A DNA stretch of 64,000 bases, from contig NW_022985217.1 in assembly GCF_010093535.1 (NCBI RefSeq), forward strand, positions 66,553-130,552. Direction: 5' to 3'. Numbering within the stretch: the stretch's first letter is position 1; every line of letters starts with the position of its first letter. Shown one piece after another: positions 20,808 to 31,117 of the stretch. The DNA is from Lindgomyces ingoldianus. Taxonomy: Eukaryota > Ascomycota > Dothideomycetes > Pleosporales > Lindgomycetaceae. The translations under genes were made by a program, and so were the position numbers. A model generated the notes under the pieces. It was given only the letters and a program-made list of their open reading frames with translations. It searched no databases and was not told where the DNA came from.

Positions 20808-23679
20808 ATGTCGACACCTACCGTGGCCATCATGAACGGCGTCTCGAGGTTCCTCAGTCGCCGAGACAAGCACCATGAGAAACGCGGCTCCAAGCATGCG
20901 CGCAGTAAAGTACTCCAGCCTTTCCTCACCCCCCCACCTCCTTCCCTGCATCAATTAGCTTCTGCAGACAGCCCAGGCCCTGAAGCTGCTACAATTCGAC
21001 CTCGCCCTCGCCCGCGACCGAGCAGTCTTCTGAGTCTGTATCACAAGCTGCCCGCTGCGCTGCAGCCTTCAGCCGGTGACGGCTTTCTATTTCTACGGAA
21101 GCGACCCCCTTACGCAGACGTGACGCCATTTATTGTTCAAGTATCCACAACGGTTTCCTCTGACCATGTTACCCCGCAGTCTCGACCAGTCGTCCCGTCC
21201 GACCTGTACACTATATTCTCCAACGAAGAGCTCAAGTTGACCGAAAAAGACGATGAAAAGAAGGTGCGTTTAGGAATATGATCGCAGGCATCTGGAAGCC
21301 ACTACTAACCCATAGGTGCAGATCAAGATGCTTGTCCAGCGACTCCATGCCGCCGGAATCACAAGGCTCGGAGATGCGCAGGCTGAATATGCCTTGTCAA
21401 GGTACCCCAACGATCTCGATCAGGCCTACGATATGCTCGTCCTGGCGAACGACTCATTCGAGGGGATCTTGAAGGACTTCAATCCGAACGTGAAGATGCT
21501 GGGTGCCGAAAACCGGAACATGGTGACGTGTTATTTAGACGCACTGCTTTTCGCCATGTTCGCCAGGCTGGATAGCTTTGAGGCCATGCTGTTTGACACT
21601 TTCAACGACGAGCCACGGAAGAAGCTTGCGGCCGTGCTACGCCTGTGGGTAAATCTACTGAGGGCTGGCCGGCTCATTACAACAGACCTTGTGAGGGTAA
21701 TGTCTGCGACCTGCCGTTGCCCTGGCTGACTATCTTGAACAGACCAAACATCTCCAAGAAGCGCTAGGAAATTGCGGCTGGGAAGAAGCTACCCAACTCT
21801 GTCAGCAGGATGCTTCCGAGGCCTTCACTTTCATCACTGGCGCTCTCGAACTGCCACTTCTGACTCTCAAGATGGACATTTATCACACAGGGAGGGAAGA
21901 CAAGGAGGACGATCACAAGTTTGTCAATGAGAGGTTGCTGGAAGTTGCCATTCCGGAGCAAGAGGGAGATAAGACTGTCACTCTAGAAGATTGTCTTGAA
22001 ACATATTTCAACAACCGGATTGAGGTTAAGCGATACCTTCAAAGACAAAATACTGTGGGCTCCTTCAGGTCATTCGATAGGGATGCCGATAAAGGCCAGA
22101 TCCTGCACATTGAGGCGGTCGAGGTATCGTCGGCACCGAACTCACCGACCGTCTCCAGCCCTGTTGCTTTAACCCCTATTTCACCCATCAGACCTCTTGA
22201 CGGACGTCGACGAGCAGATAGCATTTTCAGCGAGCGATACACTCCACACGGAGAGCCGTCCGAGAAGAAGCGGTTCGACGAGAAGAGGCTGTTAGACGAG
22301 ATGCTAAACAACAGCTCCGCAGGCCGGCCACGCTCCGCATCGCTTCGTAAGGAAGTCATGATGCCTGCGTGGCAGTTTTTCAGCCTGATACGTATGCCGA
22401 TCAATCTTACAGCTTGACTTCTACTACTAATATCGATCTAGCCTGGTATACCGATAACGTGCCAAAGACTGATGCACAGGTCGCCGCTCACTTCTCCGCG
22501 AAGCGTCCTGTTCTTGGAATATGTCTCAAGCGCTACATGATGCTCACCAACGGCTCTCCAAAACGCCTGGATACCTACATCGATATTCCCCTCGAAATTG
22601 GCCTCCCCCATTTCATTTCCGATGATCGCATGGACGAGGTCGGCCCTCTTTTTGGCAACTTCAAGCTCGTTCTTCAGTCCATTGTTTGCCATCGCGGAGT
22701 TTCGGTCGATTCAGGCCATTATATTTCCCTTGTTCGAGCAAACGGTAGTCCATCAAATCCCGTCCGCCCTGGAAGCTCTTCTTCACAATCGGTGGAGGTC
22801 ACAGATTCGTGGCTCCGCTTCGATGATCTAGCCAAAGAACGCGTCACAGAAGTCGATATCAAGGAGGCTCTAAAATCCGAGTCTCCATACCTCCTCTTCT
22901 TCCAGGTCCAGCCTATTGATGAAGAGCTAGCATCAAGAGGGGATCCCCCAAGTTACGCCGAAGCCCAATCCGGCCTTCCTTCCGTCGATCCCTCAAAAGA
23001 AACCCTCGCCTCAACCGACGCAACCACTACAGACGCCGAAACTACCGAAACCGGCGACTGGGAGAAAGTCGGCTCCACCGACCTCCTCCACATTGAATCC
23101 GCAAACTCCGAAGAACCAATCGGTCGGAGCAGCATGTCTAGCAATCACCGCAGCAGCGTAGCATTCGAAGAACTGGAGGGAAGCATGCACAGCGGCTCAA
23201 GAGGCCGCACGGCACCCACCACCCCTGCGGAAGAAAAGGCTGGGTTTTTGTTGACTTCGCGACGGAATTCGAAGAACTGGATGGGTGGGGGTACTAAGAG
23301 TCGTCCGAGCAGTCAGGCTGGTGAAAGCAGACTTAGTCTTACAATTACAAGGCTGACGGGTAGAGGTAGTAAGGACAAACTCCAAGTCTCGGATGGAGGG
23401 GGTGCAGATGACCCCGTTATCGTTATTAATGAAGTTGAAAGTAAGGAAGGTAGTGACGGGAATGAGAGCCCCGTGAAGGAGAAGCATGAGAAATATGCTG
23501 GTCGGAATGTTGCGAGTGGGAGGATTGGGAGAAGTAAGAGTAAGAGGGACAAGGGGAAGGAGAAGATTAGGTTGAGAAGTAAGAGCCGGGAGCCTAGGGA
23601 TGTTGGGGGGAATCATGAGAAGGAGAAGGGGAAGCATAAGGAGAAGAGTAGACCGGATCGGGAGTGCTTGGTAATGTGA
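20808..23679 (+). CDS. Ubiquitin carboxyl-terminal hydrolase (USP/C19 family), divergent Cys box
   Basis: Four exons (20808-21263, 21316-21690, 21743-22391, 22442-23679) give 905 residues. The introns are 50-52 nt with clear branch sites (for example ctactaatatc in intron 3). The USP Cys box is around residues 218-230 (NMVTCYLDALLFAMFARLD, Cys224), lacking the usual GNTC Asn-Gly context. The His box DSGHYISLVR has His586, followed by WLRFDD as the acidic third catalytic motif. An ICLKRY strand typical of the fold precedes it. Residues 660-905 form a low-complexity Ser/Lys/Arg-rich basic tail, probably disordered. Start could also be the Met nine codons in. It is expected to remove ubiquitin from conjugates; substrates are unknown. 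Confidence 0.9.
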
Positions 23680-24701
23680 GGGAGTTGGGTAAATTGCGGT
23701 TGGTGCGGATCCTGAATCCCGCTTGTGCGTCTGTATATTGTTAGCGTTCGTTGCATTTGCATGCTTGTATGCCCTCTTTTTGTCGGTGGCCTCCTGGACT
23801 GCACATGGAGTTTCTAGGATGGAGTGGAGTTGGGATCTTCTTGCATTGTGGATATGGGTACGGTTAGGCGTTTGTATTGTACATATGGCCGGGACTTGGT
23901 GTTCCGTATGCATGCATGGATAGGTGGGATAGGTAGGATAGGATAGGACGGGATAGAGTAGATACCCTGAGCCTAGCCATGACAATGAGATCGAGCATTG
24001 TTCACTACTATTCCATATGTGTATGGTGATTAGGCAATGTTTGGAATAGGAAGAATTTTCCACCTGCAAGTAATGCCTGAGGCTTCGGTTTATGCCTAAT
24101 TAATTGGGTTGGTTGAGAAGCTAAGAGGGTAGGTTAAGGTAGCAAAATTATTCACCCTACTTAGCAGATTTACCGACCGTGCACCCTTACCAAAGAGCCA
24201 GCAAACCTCTACTATACCCTATTGGAGGGGCGTCTCCGTATCACTTCCCTAACTACTTGTCTATCGTTTAAAACGCGAATCTGGAGGGAGGATACGGAGT
24301 TTTTGAATCTGATGGGTTTGAGAAACTGAGAGAAGGAATCCCGGCACTCGCGGGGGGAGTCATCTGGCTTCATCCTGGTCACTTCGATATTCTATTTCGC
24401 ATCAATAAACAAGATACAGAAAACAGTACCATGTGTCCAGAGAAAGCGCTGGATAGATTTCGAAGGTCGAGGTCCAAATGAGGCTAGCGTACGCACCCTT
24501 GTTTGGAAGGTGTCCTCTTGGTTTCGCGGAGCCAAGACCCATGCCCACAACTTTTACCCAGAGCCCGCTTCGACGCTTGCCTTCACTCTCCTTGCGCGTC
24601 TGCCTCCTGTTCCTCCCCCCCATAAAGACTCAACGAGCCTCCGCTGTAGCGTGTCCCGTTAATAAGTTCTCCTTTCGCATCCACTAACGGAGGCAACCGC
24701 A
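23680..24701. other. Intergenic
   Basis: No gene. An imperfect (ggata)n run lies at about 23918-23960. The last 200 bp are the promoter of PHO88. Confidence 0.5.
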
Positions 24702-25476
24702 ATGGCACTCAATCCACAGGTGTACGTAGTCCCCAGCTTTCCGGGACCGCCGTGACAGTCTACTAATAATTGGACTCTTGTAGGACGAACCTCATCATTA
24801 TCTTGTATGCGCATCTCCTGTAGCCTGATTATGGACTGCAGCTAAGATCTGTGTAGGGGGTTCATGCAAATTTCCAAGAAGATACCCTTCGACGACCCGA
24901 ACGTCCTGAACGGCGTGCGCGCCCTCTACGTCCTCTCCAACGTCATCATCGCCGGCATCTACTTCTACGTGCAGGCGCAGATAAACAAGAAGAATGGTAC
25001 GTCCCCGACCTGGCTCCAGCTCCTTCACATAGACTCTGTTTACTGGAAGTCTGAGAAATGCGCGATGCTAACCATACCCAGACATGACCGTCGTCAAGTA
25101 CGTCGAACCCGCCCCCATGGGCTCCGGGGAAGACCCCAAATTCGTTGCCACCACCGTCAAAGCCTACGATCTCCAGCAACTCAAGGCGCTCTTCAAGGCG
25201 CAGATGATGGGCATCGGCATGATGGCTGTCATGCACTTCTACTTCAAGTACACGAACCCACTCCTCATCCAATCCATCATCCCGCTCAAGGGGGCCTTCG
25301 AGGGCAATCTGATCAAGATCCACCTGTTGGGTCAATCCGCGACGGGCGACTTGCTGAGGCCATGGAAAGCGGCTGGCGGCCTTATGGGCGCCATGTCAGG
25401 TGGGGAGATTAAGACGGACAAGAAGAGCATTGAGGCGGCTGAGAGGGCCGGCCGCGGGGGCGTTAAGGATGAGTAG
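24702..25476 (+). CDS. PHO88: PHO88/SND3 family ER membrane protein
   Basis: Four exons (24702-24721, 24784-24804, 24857-24996, 25082-25476) give 191 residues, close to the 188 of the yeast protein. The first two exons are only 20 and 21 nt, and joining them gives MALNPQVTNLIIILGF, the family N-terminus. Conserved blocks follow: QISKKIPFDDPN, the NDMTVVKYVEP strand after intron 3, KYTNPLLIQSI, IKIHLLG..ATGDL.RP and the KTDKKSIEAAERAG tail. Two hydrophobic segments fit membrane helices near the N-terminus and around residues 125-145. The family was named for phosphate transport and is now known as the SND3 component of the SRP-independent ER-targeting route. Branch sites (tactaataat) support the introns. 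Confidence 0.95.
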
Positions 25477-26151
25477 ATACTCCCAAGAGTCTTCGTTCTA
25501 CTTCATATAGCAGATGACTCAAGTGATCCGTCTGCTTGATTAAGACTATATTGGCTTATCCTAGATCATCAATTGGGAGCATTCCCCACTTGTGTTAGCA
25601 CCAGAAATTCGTCCGCGATTACGAATTGTACAATTACATAGACTAATGATTCGCGCTCCTGTCCTCTGACTTTGTGAACACGTTTCCGAGCCACTGAAAC
25701 CTACATACTTGTTATTCTAACTTCCATTTCCCTGATCCCTGTCATGCGATCTTTCAGCAAAAGGACATTGGGGTCATTACTGCATGATTGATTGGTGAAT
25801 TACGCGATGGCTGCAAGGTTGCCGAAATGGAATAGTCACTGCCGAGTCTTTCCAGCTCAGCCCTACCGCCCTTTCCACGTCCTGCATTTTCGCAGATTTC
25901 CCTCCTTGAAGCTCACCGGAATGAATCCGCCACTCTTCCTTGAATCTAATTAAAGAGCCAGACTTACTCTACCCTTAGCTAAATCCCAGGAATGACTCCG
26001 CGGATACTTTCAGGCAGCCGTAAGAACATTTTATGGTAAAAGAAGTACTTTAGCTTTCCTTGCATCGCAACACCAAACTTCCCCTGCGTAGTTCCATCCT
26101 ATCTCCTTTTCCCTTGTTCTTGCCCTTCTCTTCCTGGTTGTATCTACAGAT
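25477..26151. other. Intergenic; pyrimidine-rich promoter end
   Basis: No gene. Positions 26080-26140 are strongly C/T-rich directly before the SGNH hydrolase ATG, as is common in fungal promoters. Confidence 0.5.
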
Positions 26152-27081
26152 ATGTCTTTCCAAACCCTACCTCAACCTCCATCCCTATCTCCTCTCAACA
26201 CTCCTTCCTTCCTTGAACTCTCTGATACCGACTTTCAATATAAACTCACCACCTCCGCCAAATACAAGCTTCGCTCACACACCACCCACCACACCATCCA
26301 TGTCCCAGAACTCACCGTGCGCTTAAACCTCCCCCCTCCCCCTCCTTTGCCCATTCCATCACCGCAAGAACCCAGATCCGCAAACCACGACGATCTCTTC
26401 ACTTCCCAGCCAAATTTACTTAACACCTCGAAAATCACCACCCTCTATCTCGGAAACTCCATGCTCGAGCGGCTAAAAACAACCGGCAAGAACACGGAAT
26501 TAGCAAAATTGCCGTCAGCGTGGAATGCGGGGTGCGGGGGGGATAAGAATGAGAATGTGGTGTGGAGGCTTGCGGAGGGGTTGTACGAATTCCTCCGGAA
26601 AAATTGTGACGGCAAGGGAGAGGGGCATGGGATTAAGGCCGTTGTGTTAGTTTCCGGGACGAATAATTTGCGTCCCTGCAAACCGTTTCGCGCACAGGAT
26701 ATCACTTCCTATCGTCTTCTCCTAGAAGCGTGTCTGAGATTAGCGCCGAAGGGGTGCATTGTAGCCTGTGATATGTTTCGGAGGAAGGATGTTAGGGATG
26801 TGATTGTGGAGGAGTGTAATGGGATTTTGAAGAGGGTCGTCGAGGAGGTGAATAAAGACTTAAGAGATGCGGGGGAGGAGGAGAGAGTGAAGTGGGTGGA
26901 GGCAAGGGAGACCATTGGGACTGACATGTTGGATGATCATGTACATTTGAATGAGGAGGGGTATGCGGCCTGGGACCGGGTATTGTGGCCTGTTGTGCAG
27001 GAACTTTTAGGGAAGGGGGAGGAGGAGTGGGTTGGTGGCAAAGGGATAGATGAAGGGGAAGTGAAAGAAGCAGTCTTGTGA
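26152..27081 (+). CDS. SGNH/GDSL-type hydrolase-like protein
   Basis: A single frame of 309 residues. After a Pro/Ser-rich N-terminus (to about residue 92) comes the SGNH fold: block I LYLGNSMLERL (Ser103 in a GNSM variant of GDSM), block III VSGTNNL (residues 168-173), and block V DDHVHLNEEGY with the Asp/His dyad (Asp262 or Asp261 and His265). These give a plausible Ser-Asp-His triad for an esterase or lipase-like enzyme. The central Gly of block II may be in NAGCGG (126-130). The C-terminal 30 residues are charged. There is no signal peptide, so a cytosolic role is likely. The substrate is unknown. Confidence 0.8.
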   Translation: MSFQTLPQPPSLSPLNTPSFLELSDTDFQYKLTTSAKYKLRSHTTHHTIHVPELTVRLNLPPPPPLPIPSPQEPRSANHDDLFTSQPNLLNTSKITTLYLGNSMLERLKTTGKNTELAKLPSAWNAGCGGDKNENVVWRLAEGLYEFLRKNCDGKGEGHGIKAVVLVSGTNNLRPCKPFRAQDITSYRLLLEACLRLAPKGCIVACDMFRRKDVRDVIVEECNGILKRVVEEVNKDLRDAGEEERVKWVEARETIGTDMLDDHVHLNEEGYAAWDRVLWPVVQELLGKGEEEWVGGKGIDEGEVKEAVL

Positions 27082-28666
27082 AGGGCTGAAGAAACACCGG
27101 GCAAGACTGAGAGGTTGTAGATTTCAATCCCGTGGATTATCGACCAAACATCTCCGTATTGTGGGAGACCAGAAAATCCCCTAGTATATCCCTGCGAGGG
27201 AGCGCTGAAGCTAAGATTCCTTCCACTTCTCATCATCCACACCTTCCTGAGATAATTTTTCAAGACCCGGTCCTGCCCGGTCGTAATTTATTCATATTGC
27301 ATCATGATTCAGAGTCTCGGTATCTCAGAGACATAGATGATGAACTCTTTTATCTTAGCTTGTCTAAAAGAAGACGATAAGTAGAAATCGCATCGCCTTC
27401 ATTCCCAAAGCCAATAATAGTATAACTTATATTCGGGCTAGAAAACCTCCCACCCCATAGATACAAAACAGCGCTGAAATTGGGGTTCTTTTTAGCGTTC
27501 ACTATCCAAAATTCTAGTAGTCCACGTAAATGATACCTCTTCATCCAGACAGCCGAGAAACATCTTTAACAATTCTATTAAGCCTATTTTAGACGTAGCT
27601 TAAGGTTGGGTGGATGGCTTAGTTTCTTCTCGACGTCCATAATCCGCGCAGTTTGATGAGTTCGATGATGCTTCACGTCGCGGTTGCTAGGATGTTCCGC
27701 GTGCTTTGTGTGTTTCATGTGTATAAAGATCTGCTCAATAGGAACGAGGTCTTAAGCCTATAGCTGTCTCAGGGTTCGCGAATTGTGTGGTGCTGATATT
27801 GGCGTATATCCAAAAGCGGAGGTGTGGGTTTTATGTCCTAGGTCTCTCAGATATATGCGCTGGATGTCCTGATTGGAGGTGTCGAAGAGAAGTTTTCAAA
27901 TGGCAAAGGAGTATCTGCAACACGACTATCCGTTAGTACACCCGGCTGAACAGTACCGCAGTAAATCACATCTAGTACTAGTTAATAAGTATAGAGGTGG
28001 TTATAAGCATAGTAACTAAGTATAAAGCCTTAATACTAGCCGTTTACAGTAGTTTATATGGATTTTAGGTTAAAAAAATGGTGTAGCATAGCTATAGAAG
28101 GTGCAGAAGACTTAGTAACCGTAGAGGGGCCTTAGAGTAGTTAGGAATTAATGTAGATTATGTTGAATGGACTTCCTCGTACGGTCAGGCGCGGGGTGAG
28201 CGGGCCTTGCGTACAATTCCGTAAGTACACTTTCGTACGGTCCATGGATATGGGGGGGGTTATTGGTTGTTCATTCTTGTTCTATCTAGGCCTTAGGTGG
28301 GAGAGATTATGTATTAGGATCTCTCCTGCCAAGGTCCGCACAGGCACAGTACGACTACAACGTGATTAGGTCACGTGATTAGGTCGTACGGTTGTGCAGA
28401 TCAGAGCAGTGCGTGTACTGCGTACGGACAGATTATGCTAATCTTATATATTTTATTATTGATTTACTAAAAAACTTTATAACACCATTATTTAGCCTTT
28501 TTATACACTTTATTGTATTACTTTTTTAGTATGTTACTATGAGAGCACTGTGTATAGGAAGCATGAAGCGCAGAAGGGGATACAGGATAGTATGGATAGA
28601 CGAATCCTTGAGGAGACTCAGGGGTCCGGGAAAGGATATATTTATATGTACTAGTGTAAGGACGGA
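27082..28666. other. Intergenic with AT-rich repeat patch and gtacgg motif cluster
   Basis: No gene. From about 27960 the DNA turns TpA-rich and resembles the RIP-mutated islands. Between 28175 and 28440 the hexamer gtacgg appears four times, and a 13-bp unit cgtgattaggtca is tandemly repeated at 28361-28386. The string tgcgtacggaca at about 28419 also occurs at about 10754 next to the first island, which suggests a shared repeat family. Confidence 0.5.
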
Positions 28667-28764
28667 GCTCTGTACCACTGCGCCAATACAACCAAAAAGG
28701 TGCGAATAATCAACCAACAGTTGATCTTGCGTACAGAATAGTATATATACCTGTCGCGCGTAAG
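28667..28764. repeat. Short interspersed element (copy 2)
   Basis: 98 bp nearly identical to 15285-15381, with differences mostly C/T or G/A plus one or two single-base indels. Read on the minus strand, tggcgcagtgg (28675-28685) matches the Pol III A-box consensus TRGCNNAGYNGG exactly. No convincing B-box at the right spacing was found. Flanks differ from copy 1, so these are independent insertions. Confidence 0.7.
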
Positions 28765-30038
28765 CTATCTTGGCCTTACAACTAGGGCACGCGACGAGGG
28801 CTCTCCGCGGAGAGTCCGATGCATGTCCTAGTTAACCGTGACACTTCAGTAGTAGTAGTAGTAAAGCTAAGTCCTCTAACCAACACCCCACAAAGTAGCC
28901 TTTTAACATTCTTACTATTCTAGTAACTTTGTGTAAGTGTAAGAGGAGTTTTTTACACGCTTAATAAACTATTATAATTAATAAAAATTACTTCTTACGT
29001 GTAATAATTAGGACTATAAAGCTATTAAAAAACAAGCTATATAATAAAGTAGTAAGCAGCAAGTTAATTAAGCTAGCTAACTATAACTTAAAAGAAGAAG
29101 TAATTCACTTTTACTTCTACTACTTTTTTCTAATTCGGTTAGATACTCTGTAAATAGCCTGTTATACTTTGTACAGTACAGTATAACCTATTAATCTATC
29201 TCTTATAGTGTGCTACTAGTTACCTTCTCTTATCCATTTATTGTAATTAGTACTTATAAGCAGCTTAAATAGTACAGTACACCGTACAGCCTCAAACCTT
29301 CTCTGTTCCGTACGGATAGCCGCGTTGAGTATCTAAGAATAAGAAGATGGAAAAGATGGAAAGTTACAGCAGGGCATAGAATAACAAACTGGGATATTAT
29401 GAAGAGAACAGCGTTATAAGCAAGTATCCGAAAGGACCAGATGCTCCAAACTGCTCGCTTTACATTCCACTGAAATTTGATCACCATGAGAAAATTCATG
29501 TACAAGATTTGCGGATAAGTGAAGTGGGTAAGAAGAGAAGAGTTCGGAGACTCAGAAAGCGATATAAATATTCCTATTGGCGGGTGTGAAATGCAAACTG
29601 TGGTTGAATATGTCATAGTGAGCTGAGAGGGGAAGCGACACAGTGCATTACACCTGATCTTACAACTGCAACCTGTCTAAACGTAGCCCTAGAACAAAAG
29701 GCAGTTAAAGCAGAGTTTAGGAGATTGTACACGGTTCATAAAAGTTTAAATGCATTTCAAGATCTAATTCCGGGGGACAAGGCGAAATGCGAAATAAATA
29801 CAGGGGTTAGACCTCGAGGGATATTTCATTTCCAGCAATGGTAAGACAAGACCAGAGCTGATTCCAGAATTACCAAGTGGCTCAGTCCATAGGGGTGAAA
29901 GTAGCGTGCCATTCAGTAGCAAAGTACACCCAACGCCTCGCAATGCACACTTTCCCAAAGAAACCGTTTCCTACACATACACACATGCACACACACTCAA
30001 CCAAACTCCTTCTCCCTTCGCAAGTTTCCATGTTCTAT
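28765..30038. other. Intergenic, second AT-rich patch
   Basis: 28.85-29.26 kb is RIP-like AT-rich DNA. A perfect 14-bp palindrome ctctccgcggagag lies at 28801-28814. A 120-codon frame at 29254-29616 (minus) has no recognisable features. The right end is the 3' flank of SEC72. Confidence 0.5.
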
Positions 30039-30641
30039 CTATTTCCCCTTCCTCTTCTCAATCTCCCCCTTCAACTGCAAAAGATCCTGCTCAGTGGCCT
30101 CAAACTCCAATCCTTGCTTAACCCACACTTCCGCTTCCTCCAACCTCCCCATCTCGAACAAGCACTTCCCCCTCCTCCACCATCCTTTCGCGTTCCCCAC
30201 CTTCTTCATCTCCACACTTGCCTCTGCATCCACAGCGCCTTCCGCCCAATTCTGCATACTCATATGCGCCTGCGCCCGATTACTCAGTAACCCGCTAACC
30301 TCCTCTCGCACCAACCCAGAAGGTTCCCAGGCTGGCCGTCCGAGTGCCATGTCAATGGCTAGAGAGTACATGCGCACGGCAGAGGGGTATTGGTGTTTAC
30401 GAAACTCGGCGTTGCCGGATTCGCGCAGTTTGCTGATTGCCGCGCTGCGTTTAGGGTTGACGGGGACGGGTGGTGGAGGCGTGCCGGTAGCAGTATCTAC
30501 CGAGAGGAGGGACCGGTGGAGAGTGTTGAGGATTTGGAGTTCGGTAGTGAGGGCATTGCTAGCTGTGCCTGTCGCAGTTATGGCTTTGGTCTGGGGGTCG
30601 ATTTGCAGTGGGAGGAGGGTGAATGTGTCCGGAGATTCCAT
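30039..30641 (-). CDS. SEC72: ER translocation protein Sec72-like (TPR)
   Basis: 200 residues in one exon, close to the 193 of yeast Sec72. The N-terminal half has the family opening (MESPDTFTLLPLQIDP.T). A TPR array spans about residues 70-190: KLRESGNAEFRKHQYPSAVRMYSLAI, then SNRAQAHMSMQNWAEGAVDAEA, then AKGWWRRGKCLFEMGRLEEAE. Sec72 is a peripheral subunit of the Sec62/63 post-translational translocon, and its TPR domain docks cytosolic Hsp70s. There is no membrane segment, consistent with a peripheral protein. A generic TPR cochaperone is the alternative. Confidence 0.82.
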   Translation of the reverse strand: MESPDTFTLLPLQIDPQTKAITATGTASNALTTELQILNTLHRSLLSVDTATGTPPPPVPVNPKRSAAISKLRESGNAEFRKHQYPSAVRMYSLAIDMALGRPAWEPSGLVREEVSGLLSNRAQAHMSMQNWAEGAVDAEASVEMKKVGNAKGWWRRGKCLFEMGRLEEAEVWVKQGLEFEATEQDLLQLKGEIEKRKGK

Positions 30642-31117
30642 TTCGAAGCTGCTACAGAGTTTAAGGCTCGCAGTAATCTAGCGATTGGGTGTTCTGAGGC
30701 TTCTATGGGAACTGGTGGGTATTGGGGTGCAGAGGGTGATGTGGACACCTTCCAGTTGTAAAGTAATTGAGGCTTCCGAAGTTGGCCCGATATCGATAAA
30801 GGGTAATCATCACGTGACACTTTCACCCGTTTTTAGTCATCATCCAGCTTGCCTTCTCAATCTGAATTTGTTCACTTAAACAAAAGGCATCTTCATGCAA
30901 GGGCTTCTACCTAGTCTCATAGCTATTTCGCGGCGAAGCGGTCACTCCCCTCATGGAAAAGGTGAGACCTTTCGATGGAGAAAATAAGATCTCCATCTTG
31001 AGACGCCCAAAATCGAGCAATCTTGAGTCCATCCCATTATCTCATGGTTTCGTCAATGCGCTGTAGATAGTTCTTCCATATAAAAGAATTTCTAGCTGTA
31101 TCCCTGCTGTACACTAG
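30642..31117. other. Intergenic
   Basis: No gene seen. It carries the SEC72 promoter and the 3' end of the giant ubiquitin-system gene. Confidence 0.5.

Noticed and set aside
28600..28690. tRNA gene on the minus strand
   Set aside because: An A-box matches, but no cloverleaf, anticodon arm or properly spaced B-box could be drawn.
29254..29616. 120-codon minus-strand gene
   Set aside because: Hydrophobic by composition of AT-rich DNA; no family resemblance.
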